Assembly (NCBI GenBank): GCA_003952965.2
Contig: CM025855.1
Span: forward strand, 20,254,633 to 20,318,632
Length of the DNA: 64,000 nucleotides
Origin: Morella rubra
Taxonomy: Eukaryota > Streptophyta > Magnoliopsida > Fagales > Myricaceae
Direction: 5' to 3'
Numbering within the stretch: position 1 is the stretch's first letter; each line of letters starts with the position of its first letter. The notes beneath the pieces were generated by a model, which saw only the letters and a list, made by a program, of their open reading frames with translations, was not told the DNA's origin and did not search any database. Positions 22,704 to 32,524 of this stretch are shown piece after piece. A program made the position numbers and the translations under genes.

Positions 22704-23825
22704 TGATGTGAACCTCGCCAAGAATAACGAGACCCAACAACAATAGGGAGCCCAAGATCATTCTAGGACAGATCCGAATGGAACCTCGACCCGTTGTTTA
22801 AGAAACAAGAACCTCGATATAAGGAAGACGCCACAAACGGGGGTGGAATTCCGTTTGATAAGTCAGGGTGAACGCCACAGGAAATCCCGATAAGTTCGAA
22901 TAGTTCTTCAAAGAACTAAAGAGAATCACAAGACCTCTCAAGTAATATTAATCTCAAAGTTGTTCTCAGTTGTATGCCCAAAGGCCCTATAAATACTACT
23001 TGGAACATCCCTCCAAGAATAGGAAACTAATTCAAAATTAAAAGAAAATAAAAGGTTTCTAAAATGCGGCTGCTGAAAATCCGGGTTTTGAAAATAAATA
23101 AACATTCCTAAAATAATCCGGCTAAGAAAAAGGAAAGGCGCACATTTGACAAGGAAAGTCAGATCCGGCTTCGTCTGATTCGTACGCCTTGGTTCCCGCC
23201 TAATTGTAAACGCCAGAGCTGCAAAGTGAAGACGCAGTAAACGCCCGAGCTGCAAAAGTGTAGACGCTAGGGTGTAGGTTGTTCGGCTCGAGGTTTGCCT
23301 GAGGTACATGTAGTTCGTCCCGATGTGCTCCCGATGTACAAGTACTTTGGCAGAGGTGCAGGTTACCCGAGATAGTTATCCCGATGTGCAAATGCTCCAT
23401 ATACTTCACTTGCCCGGTATCAATCCAACTCTCTCGGATTAGTCCATTGAGTACTTCCTTGAAACACTTGGCTTAAGTCTTGTAATTGAGTCACTAGGAA
23501 GTGACAAAGGATCTCGGCTATGCTCAGCACCTCGGTTTGGTTCAGCATCTCACCTCGGCTGTCTCAGCATCTCGACCTGCATGGGTCAGCATCTCGTCCT
23601 CGGCATGGGTCAGCATCTCGACCTCAGCGTGGGTCAGCATCTTGTCCTCGGCCTAAATCAGCATCTCGACCTCGGTTGTGCTCAACATCTCGACCTCGGC
23701 TTAGGTCCGCATCTCGACCTCGGGTGTGCTCAGCATCCATTCGGTTGTGGCCAACATGATCTTGGGTATGCTCAGCAGCATCTCGGATGGCAATGTGAAG
23801 TGACAAGGGACCTCGGTTTACATCA
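22704..23825 (-). repeat. 5' LTR of the split gypsy element
   Basis: Begins (minus strand) TGATGTAAACCGAGGTCCC at 23825 and ends GGCGAGGTTCACATCA at 22704, about 1.12 kb. Nearly all of the 3' LTR at 14716-15619 can be aligned to it. A TATA-like CTATAAATACTACTT lies near 22987 on the opposite strand. Confidence 0.9.
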
Positions 23826-24242
23826 TTCACCGACTTCAAGCAAGAATACTCTGGCTGCATCCTATTCAATGTGGAGTGTTCACTGGACTGAAACTGCAGT
23901 TGGCTTAGAGAATGGTCATATGTTTGCACACTCAGCATTTTGTATTCTCTTATTATATCGGGCAAAGTGATGGCTTTCTGGTATTGTCTACCAGCTTTAG
24001 ATTCTGTTTCCTAATTCAAATGCTGGAGGAAAAGCTTTTAGTGTTCAAAGATTTGACAAGTCTCTTGGTACCATTACTCAAAGAACACTAATGTGCTTTA
24101 TGTTCACAGAAGTATCCAATTCTCTTTGGTGTTTTAGTGATAGTGACCATCTACTCATACACCTATTATCTCCTGGTACCCATAACAAAAATTTGGGATG
24201 TTTCGTTCCTGTGAATTTTTATGCAAAAATAAAATTACTCAC
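23826..24242. other. Spacer with an unassigned open plus-strand frame
   Basis: A plus-strand frame runs open from about 24002 to 24396 (SNAGGKAFSVQRFDKSLGTI, then FTEVSNSLWCFSDSD). Its second half is antisense to the PAB exon at 24243-24307, so it is not one gene. The first half is protein-like but not recognised. It may be an exon fragment of another gene or chance. Confidence 0.3.
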
Positions 24243-24307
24243 AGATGTTTCATCAACCAAGATAGATGGTAGTTTCTTCTCTGTAGCAATGATAACGCCA
24301 TTAGCAA
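24243..24307 (-). pseudogene. PAB: PAB pseudogene exon (IIATEKKLPSILVDE segment)
   Basis: After the acceptor TTGTTGCAG the frame reads VANGVIIATEKKLPSILVDE TS and ends before GTGAGT. This is among the most conserved parts of proteasome alpha-2 (SNGVVIATEKKLPSILVDEA in intact genes). Both splice sites look good. Confidence 0.9.
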
Positions 24308-24581
24308 CTGCAACAATCAATCAAACATACGTAAATAGCAATAAAACAATTGGACAGCAAATTCAATGTCGTAGTATATTAATATCTATCAGATAATGTT
24401 AGCTGCAAATCCTAAACTTACAAGTTTTTATCAAGAATTAAGTTTTACCAAATAGGCAATAAAATCAGTAATTATGTATGGAAGTTTAAAGCAGGAAGGA
24501 AGAAAAAGGATAATTTAGCACAACTAAAACATTTGAAGCTAATTACCCAAAAAAAATTCCAGCTATGGAAGTGAAAGTCTA

Positions 24582-25840
24582 AGAGCAACCCAAGAGGGGG
24601 GGTGAATTGGGTTTAATTAAAAGTTAAAACTTTTCAAGAAGATTAATTAATCAAAACAGTAAGGCAAAAGAACAATAATCAACAATATGAAAAGCACAAA
24701 GGAGATGTAGAGTTAGAGAGATGACACCATATTTTAGGTGGTTCGGCCAATACTTGCCTACATCCCCCCAAGGCTATTGACTTCCTTGGGCTTCTTCACT
24801 ATTTATCAATAGCAAGTACACCTTAGCTTCCGGGGTGCTAAGGAACCTTTACAAAGCTTTTTTAGAGCTCATGCTTTAACTCTTCTTCACAAATCCTTAA
24901 ACCAAAGGATTTCTTCTACTCACACGAGTAGGACCCAGTGTTTACCCAACACTCATGAGGTTTAAAAATAATTGGGTATAACGAGAAAGTCACGGAATAA
25001 CTCTTAAAGCCGAGTATACAAGTGTGAAGCACAAGGGAGAGCAAGAAGACAAAAATCACAAAAGAAAGCTAAAGTATTTCAAGGAAAAAGCAAGCTTCCT
25101 TGGCTGGCACGAGCTTCTCTCTTCTTCAAGGCTCTTTCTCTCTCAAGAAGTTAGGCCAAGAAGTAATTGCAAATATGTGTGCATTCGAGAGCTGTCGTCT
25201 TCTTCTTGAATCTTGTATTTAAGGCCTTTTGACTTCAACGGTCATCGTGGTAGGTGAGAATGGCCATTGGAAAGGTGCAAGTGATTTAAGGAGCCAATTT
25301 GAAAGTTCTGACACTTTCCGAAAAATCTTCAACCAAGTGGCATGTGTTGACACATGAATGGTATGTGTTGGCACATCAAAATTTGAACTAAAAAAGGGGC
25401 GCTCAGGAGTCAGTGCAATGTGTCGGCACCATGTCTTCTATGTGTCGACACTTCTTTTTGTCTGGAAAACAGGTCTCGGGTGTAAGTGCAATGTGTCGAC
25501 ACCATGTTTTCATCTCTCTAGAGTAAGTGCAATGTGTCGACACTTGTTCTGTATGTGTCGACACCAAAGAGTGCTGGAGAGAGTTTTTGCAATTATAAAG
25601 CTTCCAAACCGTTCCAACATATATTTAAACACCTACAAAGAAGAAATTGATCATATTAACTTGTGTAGTGATGTTTCAAAACAACTATACACATATGGAG
25701 AGAGAAAACTTCAATCTCTTGAAATATAACTTTGGAAATAGTGGATTGACAAAATAAAATCTAAAGTCTTCAAAAAGAAACTTTGTTATAATCAAAATCA
25801 AATATGGTTTGTTTTATAAAAACAACCTTGGGCTAACAGG
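24582..25840 (-). mobile_element. LTR-like interspersed repeat, family B (fossil, unclassified)
   Basis: In minus orientation it starts TGTTAGCCCAAGGTTG near 25840 and ends near 24582 around the phrase CACCCCCCCTCTTGGGTTGC, a wording seen at many plant LTR ends. It holds about six GTGTCGACAC-type words at 25335-25565. A truncated relative is at 4785-5390. No coding frame or partner LTR is present. It lies in an intron of the PAB pseudogene. Confidence 0.5.
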
Positions 25841-26336
25841 ATGAAACGATACCAAGTAACATAAGTGTAGCTAAGATATAGAAAGAAAAGAACCTAGCAA
25901 AGAGAAACCTTTATGGCAAGCATAGAGTTTCTTGAAGTATCGCATGAAAGTAGGAGAATAACTAGAATAACTTTCATAATAAAGGAAAACAATACCAGAA
26001 CCTAAATTCAAAAGAGAAATTAAAGGCCGTCTACCTCAATGATTGATTGATTCCATCTTTCTTCTAACATTAAAATTTGATGATGGAGAAAAAGTTACGA
26101 GCCCATGGGGTTCTTCTACCACTAACAATATGCCTTTTATAGATGATGAAGACAATTATGATATAATTATTCATTTATTTTTCCTTATCACTCCGAATAT
26201 GAGGCATATTTCCAGGATCAATGAGAACATTATTCTCAGGATTCATATTCTTACACCTTCAACCTTTCTGTTGGATAGGATTGACAATTATATTAGTGAA
26301 ATTCAATCCATTGAAAAGTTAAACAAAGAACAGTAA
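25841..26336. other. Intron-like stretch of the PAB pseudogene
   Basis: No gene recognised. A plus-strand frame of 97 codons at 26043-26336 has no recognisable motif and is probably chance. Confidence 0.4.
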
Positions 26337-26483
26337 CAACCCAAAACAACCACAAGAATAGAAATAACAATATTTAGGAGGCATCAGGTTACCTTTGATT
26401 CCTAAAGAGGAACCCAAAACAACCACAAGAATAGAAATAACAACATTTAGGAAGCATCAGGTTGCCTTTGATTCCTAAAGAGG
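26337..26483. repeat. Tandem duplication, about 74 bp, at the PAB exon/intron border
   Basis: The segment ACCCAAAACAACCACAAGAA to CTTTGATTCCTAAAGAGG occurs twice (about 26337-26409 and 26412-26483). It covers the end of the alpha-2 exon (SLGIK) and the start of its intron. The outer copy keeps a GT donor (AAAG|GTAACC on the minus strand) while the copy joined to the exon has GC. Confidence 0.85.
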
Positions 26484-26542
26484 TTTGGCCAGATGCCACA
26501 GCTGTTAGAGCATGTTCAATCTGGACAAGCTTCCCAGAAGGA
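26466..26542 (-). pseudogene. PAB: PAB pseudogene exon (SPSGKLVQIEHAL segment)
   Basis: After CAAACAG the frame reads SPSGKLVQIEHALTAVASGQ TSLGIK, the N-terminal signature of proteasome alpha subunits (the KLVQIEHAL helix). It then meets a GC donor at the edge of a local tandem duplication. The short N-terminal exon (MGDSQYSF region) was not found upstream. Confidence 0.9.
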
Positions 26543-27186
26543 CTGTTTGAGAGTGTAACGTGGTAATGAAGATTACAAAATCATTTAAGGGAACACGTAC
26601 TCACGCGTAGTAATGAAATTTACATGTATGTTGCACACATAGTTTGTAAGACATGCAGAACCTGAAAGTGGTGAGAGAAAATAAGCACTAGCTATCCCCC
26701 ATAATGTCTTGGATAAACAGTAAGCCTACAGAAATAGAATGGTCAATGTTAAATTTTTACGTGTTTCACCCCGTGATTAATAGTTATTAGACCTAAAATG
26801 TCACATAAATATATCAATAACCAGAACCAAAATATAACCCACTCATTCTCCAAAGTTCATACATGCATGCACACACACGCACACGCACCTGCATATATAA
26901 GATTGGATAATGACATCGATATTAATGGTTATGACACTGGTTCGTAAACCTCAGATATTGGGATCGTATTACATTGATATTCCTATCCTTTTATACAGCA
27001 GTGAAATCCCAATCATTCTCTCAACTTATTATGCACATGCTCAGCAGAGATGTTTTAAAACTAAAGACATCATCGCTAAACCCCCTCTTCACGTAGTTCA
27101 CGCACAACTACTTAGTCTCGAGCCTCTCGGCATTAAGTCTAAGATAGGAACTCAGAATATCATTTTCTAGATATTTGTCGAAGCAA
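26543..27186. other. Non-coding stretch upstream of the PAB remnant
   Basis: A short CA-rich microsatellite (ACACACACGCACACGCAC) lies at about 26870-26888. No gene or missing first alpha-2 exon was recognised. Confidence 0.5.
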
Positions 27187-27200
27187 GGAAACATTATATG

Positions 27201-27636
27201 CAATAAAAATGTTGTGGACCCTTTGCTTGGTGAAGCAATAGCAGTCTTGACTGCCATGGAGCAGGCCTCTCAGAAAGGTTAGATTAAGGTTATTTTTGAA
27301 TGCGACTCACTTTTGCTTTGCAATGCAGTTAATGCAATAAACTCCTCGTCGTTGTGGATGATCAAGGATGTAGTACTCAACATTCAAGACTTCCTGAGTC
27401 GTTTTCCTTTTTGGCAGCTGCACTGGATTCCAAGACAAGCTAATAGGATGGCACATCAGATTGCAAAATGAGCGACTTTTTTCCCCATTTTGGGTTCCAT
27501 CCCTTTAGAACATCTTCCTGTTTTTATAGTTGATTGTGATTGTTCTTCTTAATTCTGTTTTGCATCCTCTTCTGAACTGTTGTGGCTTGGATCTCCTACG
27601 ATTCCTTGATTGGAATGTGATTTAAAAAAAAAAAAG
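27201..27636 (+). mobile_element. 5'-truncated L1-type LINE tail with RNase H domain
   Basis: The plus strand encodes the end of a plant LINE ORF2 with a C-terminal RNase H-like domain: VIFECDSLLLCNAVN, then LHWIPRQANRMAHQIAK, then a natural-looking stop, a short 3' UTR and a poly-A run (about 27624-27635). The insertion is flanked by a 14-bp target duplication GGAAACATTATATG (27187-27200 and 27637-27650). Two in-frame stops (after SQKG and after QIAK, where W is expected) show decay. Perfect flanks argue for a fairly recent insertion. Confidence 0.9.
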
Positions 27637-27650
27637 GGAAACATTATATG

Positions 27651-28104
27651 TATGTGTGTCTGTGTTTTGAACAGTTTCCATTTTGAGAGAGTTGAAAATC
27701 ACCCGCCTTTAGAGGTCTATGATCTTCCCTTGAGACTCGAGGCATTTCTATAGTCATAGATTTCATTTATAACTTTTCTTGACTGGTTAATATTTCACCA
27801 AATGTGGAGTGTGGATAAAACCCGTGTTCGAAAAGAAATTGAGATACTGCGGTCATATTAGAAAGAGCTTAAAAAAAAATACCTTGAAAATTGACAATCT
27901 GTCCGTTGGTAAGGTCCACACGATTTTAATGTTTCGAGACAAACATAAAGCCTCTGTTACGTTCCCAAGAAAAATACACAGAGAAAAAAGGACAAGATTT
28001 TGAACTTTTTTCCCCTAGTTAATCATCAATTTTGTTATTCTAAAACCAAAAATTAGCTACCGAAGAATATAATTCAATTCCAGAATTCGCTCGGTCCTCT
28101 CTTA
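27651..28104. other. Non-coding stretch, no feature recognised
   Basis: No gene, RNA or repeat border was seen between the LINE tail and the small MITE. Confidence 0.5.
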
Positions 28105-28331
28105 GAGGGCGTTTGTTTCTCAACAATTTGGTACTCAATGTTGCGGCACTTATTAAAAATTATAAAATAATTCTTTTTTATTTATCAAATAATTCTTTTT
28201 CATTATAATATTTATTTAAATATTTTCTCTCTTCACTTTTTCATTAACTCCCATAAAATATCTTTACTTTTCACCAACTTCAATACTCCAATATTTCCAT
28301 CACCACAAAATTTCCATAAACAAACATCACC
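28105..28331. mobile_element. MITE, TTA target duplication
   Basis: The ends GAGGGCGTTTGTTTCTCAA (28105) and CATAAACAAACATCACC (ending 28331) form imperfect inverted repeats, flanked by TTA at 28102-28104 and 28332-28334. AT-rich interior with no frame. The size and TTA duplication fit a Tourist-like PIF/Harbinger MITE. Confidence 0.65.
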
Positions 28332-28545
28332 TTAGTTTTCTGAGCAACCAAATTACAGAGGCTAAATGAGGATTCTTTTTTCGTTGGGGGTGTTCCACTG
28401 CTTACCTCAAAGGATCAGAAAGAGAGTTCGACTCAGAGCGCGATAGAGTAGATGTTTCTTGTAGGAGATGAGCGACAACATTATTACTCAATGTTACATT
28501 CAAACGATACCGTATTGATAAAGTTTCGAATTGGTGAAAAAATAG

Positions 28546-30195
28546 ACCCAATTGCACCCATCAATAGATGGCAATAATCAAGAGAGAGTATAAATGAAAT
28601 TGATTATCCTCCTTAGATTAAAAATGAATTTTATATAAGCAGAAGGTCAAAAATATAATTATAGAAAATAACATGTTATTTCCTTTTGTTGAATCAATTA
28701 GCAGTTGGAAAGCTTCAAGAAAACGTCCCTGCTCATGCTGTTTGAGGGTAGACCAGAATGTGGGAAAACCAAGATACTCCATCTATCCCATCAAAGAATG
28801 CACGCCACAAATTGTGAATACAAAGATTTTGTGTAATCAGGTTGCTGGCATCATCGTCAGTGAGTTACGTCTTCAATTGGCAACAATGGGAAACACGCAT
28901 AATTAAAAGTCTACTCGGCTCCATAAGACAAAAAGTTCTTACAGATTTTTCTTGATTTTCTTTGCAGGCTTCCATTTCACTAGCAAAGTATAGAGCTATG
29001 AGGTGACTGGATATTTCCATATCCTACAAAATTATGCAAACAAATGCAAAAAGAAAATTATTGCAAAAATGAAAATTACGGGAATCCATCAAGTTCCAAA
29101 AAGAAAAAAGAGAAATTTAAGAAAGATGACATAAACTAGAATAAAGTGTACTCAAGAATGGAATGAAGTGAATGCGAGCTTACACACCCAATGTTATTCC
29201 TTATTGTCTCACAAACTTCTTGTGCAAATTGCTTCTAATATCTGCCCATTATAAGCAACTCATCAGTTTTGTAAAAGAAAAATTGTTATCTGTCCACCAT
29301 GGTACAAAACAGAAAACTTAAATTTTTTTTTTTTATTAGTAAGGATAACTTTATTAAAGAACCAATAAAGGTGACATACTCAAACACCTAAGCCATACAA
29401 GCTACAAAACTAATGAAATCAGAAAAATCCGAAAAAGGAGAGCTTATCATGACATTGGCCCATAAAAAGAGAGAACTCATCAGCTTGCCCTTCAGTTCTT
29501 CCATAGACGAAAAAGTGTCATTGAAACATCTATCACTCCTCTCCCTCCCAATAATCCACCAAATGCACAAAGGGATCATCTTCCACATAACCGAAGCAAG
29601 GGGGTCAACAAACTTCCTCTTCCAACCAAAACAGAAAACTTAAATTGCCACAATATTACGCTAGAAGTTAAAATTGCTGCAGCTTCAATCATTTTTGACA
29701 CATGATGTAGATCAAGTTACCTATCCAAGAAAAAAACACTAGAGGAACGATTAAAAAAGAAAGTTTTCAGGCATATGACCAATTACTTTTTTTTAACCTA
29801 TAATAGGTAGTTTACACGCATGCATGAAAGGGAAAAAAAAAAACAAAAGAAACGTGCACTAAATCCATAATCACATCATCCTATTTATTGGAAACCAGGT
29901 AACAATTACGCTCTAAGTCTTGTTAGTTTAGCATAGAATGGGAAAATATAATTAAATTGTTGAGTTTTTTTCTATCTAAAACCCAACAAAAGGTTGATTA
30001 TCTATTGTGAAACTTGAACAAACATTTCAAACAGGAGCTTCTAGATAGACCTTACATGGAGTAAAGAGTTGTCATCCTATGCTACTACATTTGAGCACCA
30101 TCCATGAATTTAATTTCCACCATCTGATGTTTGTTTTCTTTGGTTCATAAAACATCTATTGGTTTCACAAAGACGTAATCAAGACTGGCAATAAC
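28546..30195 (-). pseudogene. Scrambled partial duplicate of the UTP20 3' region
   Basis: Four blocks match the UTP20 locus, but in a different order. In plus coordinates, 28546-28665 matches the 3' flank (31.13-31.28 kb); 28665-29105 matches exon 29 and its upstream intron (33.60-34.10); 29130-29200 matches the middle of exon 27 (36.52-36.59); 29200 to about 30190 matches the start of the terminal exon and intron 30 (31.50-32.06). The terminal exon start is fused in frame to the exon 27 piece (KQFAQEVCETIRNN then IGCVSSHSLHSI). Orientation is the same as the parent. It is a non-functional rearranged copy, later hit by a LINE. Confidence 0.8.
29325..29626 (-). mobile_element. 5'-truncated LINE insertion with poly-A and 20-bp target duplication
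   Basis: The minus strand reads the last part of an L1-type ORF2 (SVMWKMIPLCIWWIIGRERS, then a stop in the expected place), a 3' UTR and a poly-A tail seen as a T run at 29325-29334. A 20-bp target duplication, CAAAACAGAAAACTTAAATT, flanks it at 29305-29324 and 29627-29646. The related sequence at 31623-31650 has the same words once and without the insertion, which is the empty site. Insertion therefore followed the duplication that made this region. Confidence 0.92.
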
Positions 30196-30677
30196 CCATT
30201 CACTTGTCATTCCCAATGCAAATTTTCATGCACAAAATAACCTATTGCAATAAGGTTCATCCATTTTTCTCCCAATAAGTTACAAAACAAAAACGAGAAC
30301 CAGATTTCTGCAAAAAAGGTGAAAGTCGGAAAAGTTGGATTGAGGGATTAAAATTGTGTAGGCAATGTGAATTTATTGCCTGATAATCGGTTTCGCTTAT
30401 GCAAAGGGCCCGTGATTGATTACGCTCTAAGTCTTGTTAGTTTAGCATAGAATGGAAAATATAATTAAATTGTTGAGACAAAAGATTATCGAAACTTGAA
30501 CAAACATTTCAAACAGGAGCTTCTAGATAGACCTTACATGGAGTAAAGAGTTGTCATCCTATGCTACTACATTTGAGCACCATCCATGAATTTAATTTCC
30601 ACCATCTGATGTTTGTTTTCTTTGGTTCATAAAACATCTATTGGTTTCACAAAGACGTAATCAAGACTGGCAATAAC
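29905..30677. repeat. Direct duplication with 224-bp spacer
   Basis: The segment ATTACGCTCTAAGTCTTGTT to GACTGGCAATAAC at 29905-30194 recurs at 30419-30677, almost identical but lacking about 30 bp in the middle. Near identity implies a recent event. Confidence 0.9.
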
Positions 30678-31282
30678 TTGATCATTAGTAGCATTTTATA
30701 AATGAGTTCTTCACTTGATTTGCATGTCTTTAACTATCATACAAAAATTATATATATATATCATTCCGATAATTAATTTGCAATGAAAAGGAGCAATCCT
30801 ATTGGCATGACAAGGTCATGCAAATGAGACTAGAAGAAAGATTGGGTAAAATCTTCTTCCTATTGACGTGCGGTAGGTGGGGGGCTTAATTCTTCCCTAA
30901 GAAGTGAGGGCCCAAGTGAACCAAAATCAATACCTCTTTTCAAGTAATATCTTTGCATTTGAGACATTTTTCGTTATCGCAAAAGCTTTCCAAGAAAAAT
31001 GCCGACAAATTATAAACTTAAGAACCACTATGATTAATTTGAAAACGTGTTACAATAGGCAATGCTGACAGTTGTTAGATTGGGTAGTCTGGCGTTTGAA
31101 TAATAATATGCTATATGCTGCCCCTGCCCAACAATTGCACCCATCAATGGATGCAATTAAAAGAACAGAGAATGAATGAAATTGAATAGCCGCTCAATTG
31201 GATTGCCTCCAAATTAGAAAAAAAAAAATGAATTCTATACAAGCATAAGGTCAAAAATATAATTATAAGTACTATAATATTT
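30678..31282. other. Downstream flank of the UTP20 locus
   Basis: AT-rich and non-coding. The part at 30911-31004 is related to 7771-7863, and 31130-31280 is related to 28546-28665. No independent gene seen. Confidence 0.6.
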
Positions 31283-31556
31283 TTACATTGTCCTTGGTTT
31301 CTTGTGCACCCATCTCTCCATTTTCGTTGTCATTATCTTCCTTTTCTTGTTCGCGCGATGCTTAGCAGCAGTTCTTAATTTCCTCTTTGCATTGCGCATT
31401 GGATTGACAACTGCCATTATTTTTGTTGTGTCTTCCTTTTGTCCCTCTTTGCCTTGAGATTCCTCCGGATCTCGCTGTAAACTCTTACAAAGTTCTGGAT
31501 GCCTAATGTAATCCTTAAAGTCTCACAAACTTCCCGTGCCAATTGCTTCGTATCAT
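31283..31556 (-). CDS. UTP20: UTP20-like exon 31 (terminal), frame ends early
   Basis: DTKQLAREVCETLRITLGIQ to LKAKRDKRKTQQK, then TAA at 31417-31419 caused by a one-base loss in an A run. The conserved basic tail (MAVVNPMRNAKRKLRTAAKH, then RANKKRKIM) follows in another frame to a TAA at 31283-31285. Such tails usually carry nucleolar localisation signals, so a product ending at 31417 would lack it. Confidence 0.85.
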
Positions 31557-32524
31557 CTGCTCATTATAAACAACTCATTATTTTTGTACCAGAAAAACAA
31601 TAGAGCTTGCTATCTGTCCACCATGCAAAACGGAAAACTTAAATTGCCACAATATTACACTAGAAGTTAAAAATGCTGCAACTTCAATCATATTTGACAG
31701 ATGATGCAGATTATGTTACCTATCCAAGAAAAAAAAAACTGGGAGAATCAATTGAAAAAGAAAGTTGCAGATATATGACCAGTAATTTTTTTTAACATAA
31801 AATAGGTAAGTTACACATGCATGCACGCACACAAATACTACATTCCTCCATCCTCATCTGCCCCCAAGAAAAAAGAAATTAAAAAAAAAAAAAAAAAAGG
31901 AAAGAAGCCTGTCCTGAACCTAGAATTTACTGGAAACGAGGTAACAGTTACGCTTGGAAGCTATGCACTAGAATAGAGCAGGTGTAATTACAACATGGGG
32001 AATACCACAGCTTCAACCTATGTTTAGTACATTTGAGCACTTAAAGCTTTGGCCCGTAAACAGTAAACAATTAACTCCATGGAAGCATATAGGCCAAGAA
32101 AAATACCAGATTGATGCACCATCGAGATTCATGAGGAAAAATTTAAAGGACAGACCAAAACCTTCCTTGTCTCTGGTATTACTTCTAGACAGCAATGTTG
32201 ATTACAAAAACGAGACAAGCAGACACATATTAACTTTACTTACATGAACATTAAAAAGATAGGTTTCCTTTGCTAATTCAAAATTTCCTGTATTAGGATT
32301 TGCCAAAATCATCCTCTTGGCATATTATGGATAACGAAGAAAAGCTCAAAACATATAAAAAGAAAATAAAATAATGTTCTTGTTTCCTTGAATTTTTTCT
32401 TTTTTTTTTTCAAAAGTCTAACATGTAATTCATTGTTACTTCCATTTTCTTCATCAAAAAGGGCCCCTTGGATGGTAGTGAGTGAGGTAGAAGAGACCAG
32501 ACATATGGGATCCTTAATTACTTA

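Larger units (their letters stand above)
14716..23825 (-). mobile_element. Ty3/gypsy LTR retrotransposon, minus strand, split by a solo LTR (fossil)
   Basis: Parts in minus-strand order: 5' LTR (23825-22704), nested solo LTR of another element (22698-19226), primer-binding site (19223-19212), gag (about 18550-17470), acidic/basic linker (17456-17151), pol remnants ending in integrase (17147-15721), polypurine tract (15632-15620) and 3' LTR (15619-14716). LTR ends are TGATGTRAACC and its complement. The copy is incomplete and dead, with many breaks. Over shared sequence the LTRs look a few percent different by eye, so the insertion is probably fairly young. It sits in an intron of the PAB pseudogene. 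Confidence 0.9.
11337..26542 (-). pseudogene. PAB: 20S proteasome subunit alpha type-2 (PAB) pseudogene, exons dispersed by transposons
   Basis: Four minus-strand segments match successive parts of the plant alpha-2 subunit of the 20S proteasome core, the barrel-shaped protease of cytosol and nucleus: SPSGKLVQIEHALTAV (26.5 kb), GVIIATEKKLPSILVDE (24.3 kb), SGMGPDF and VLVRKSRKQAE (12.5 kb), and IPVTQLVREIAAVMQELTQS (11.4 kb). Splice-like borders are present. The first exon and the last third of the protein (from the RPFGVSLL region on) are not seen. The 12.5-kb exon has two in-frame stops and no proper donor. A gypsy element and LTR-like blocks sit in the introns, which stretches a normally compact gene over 15 kb. 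Clearly non-functional. Confidence 0.85.
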
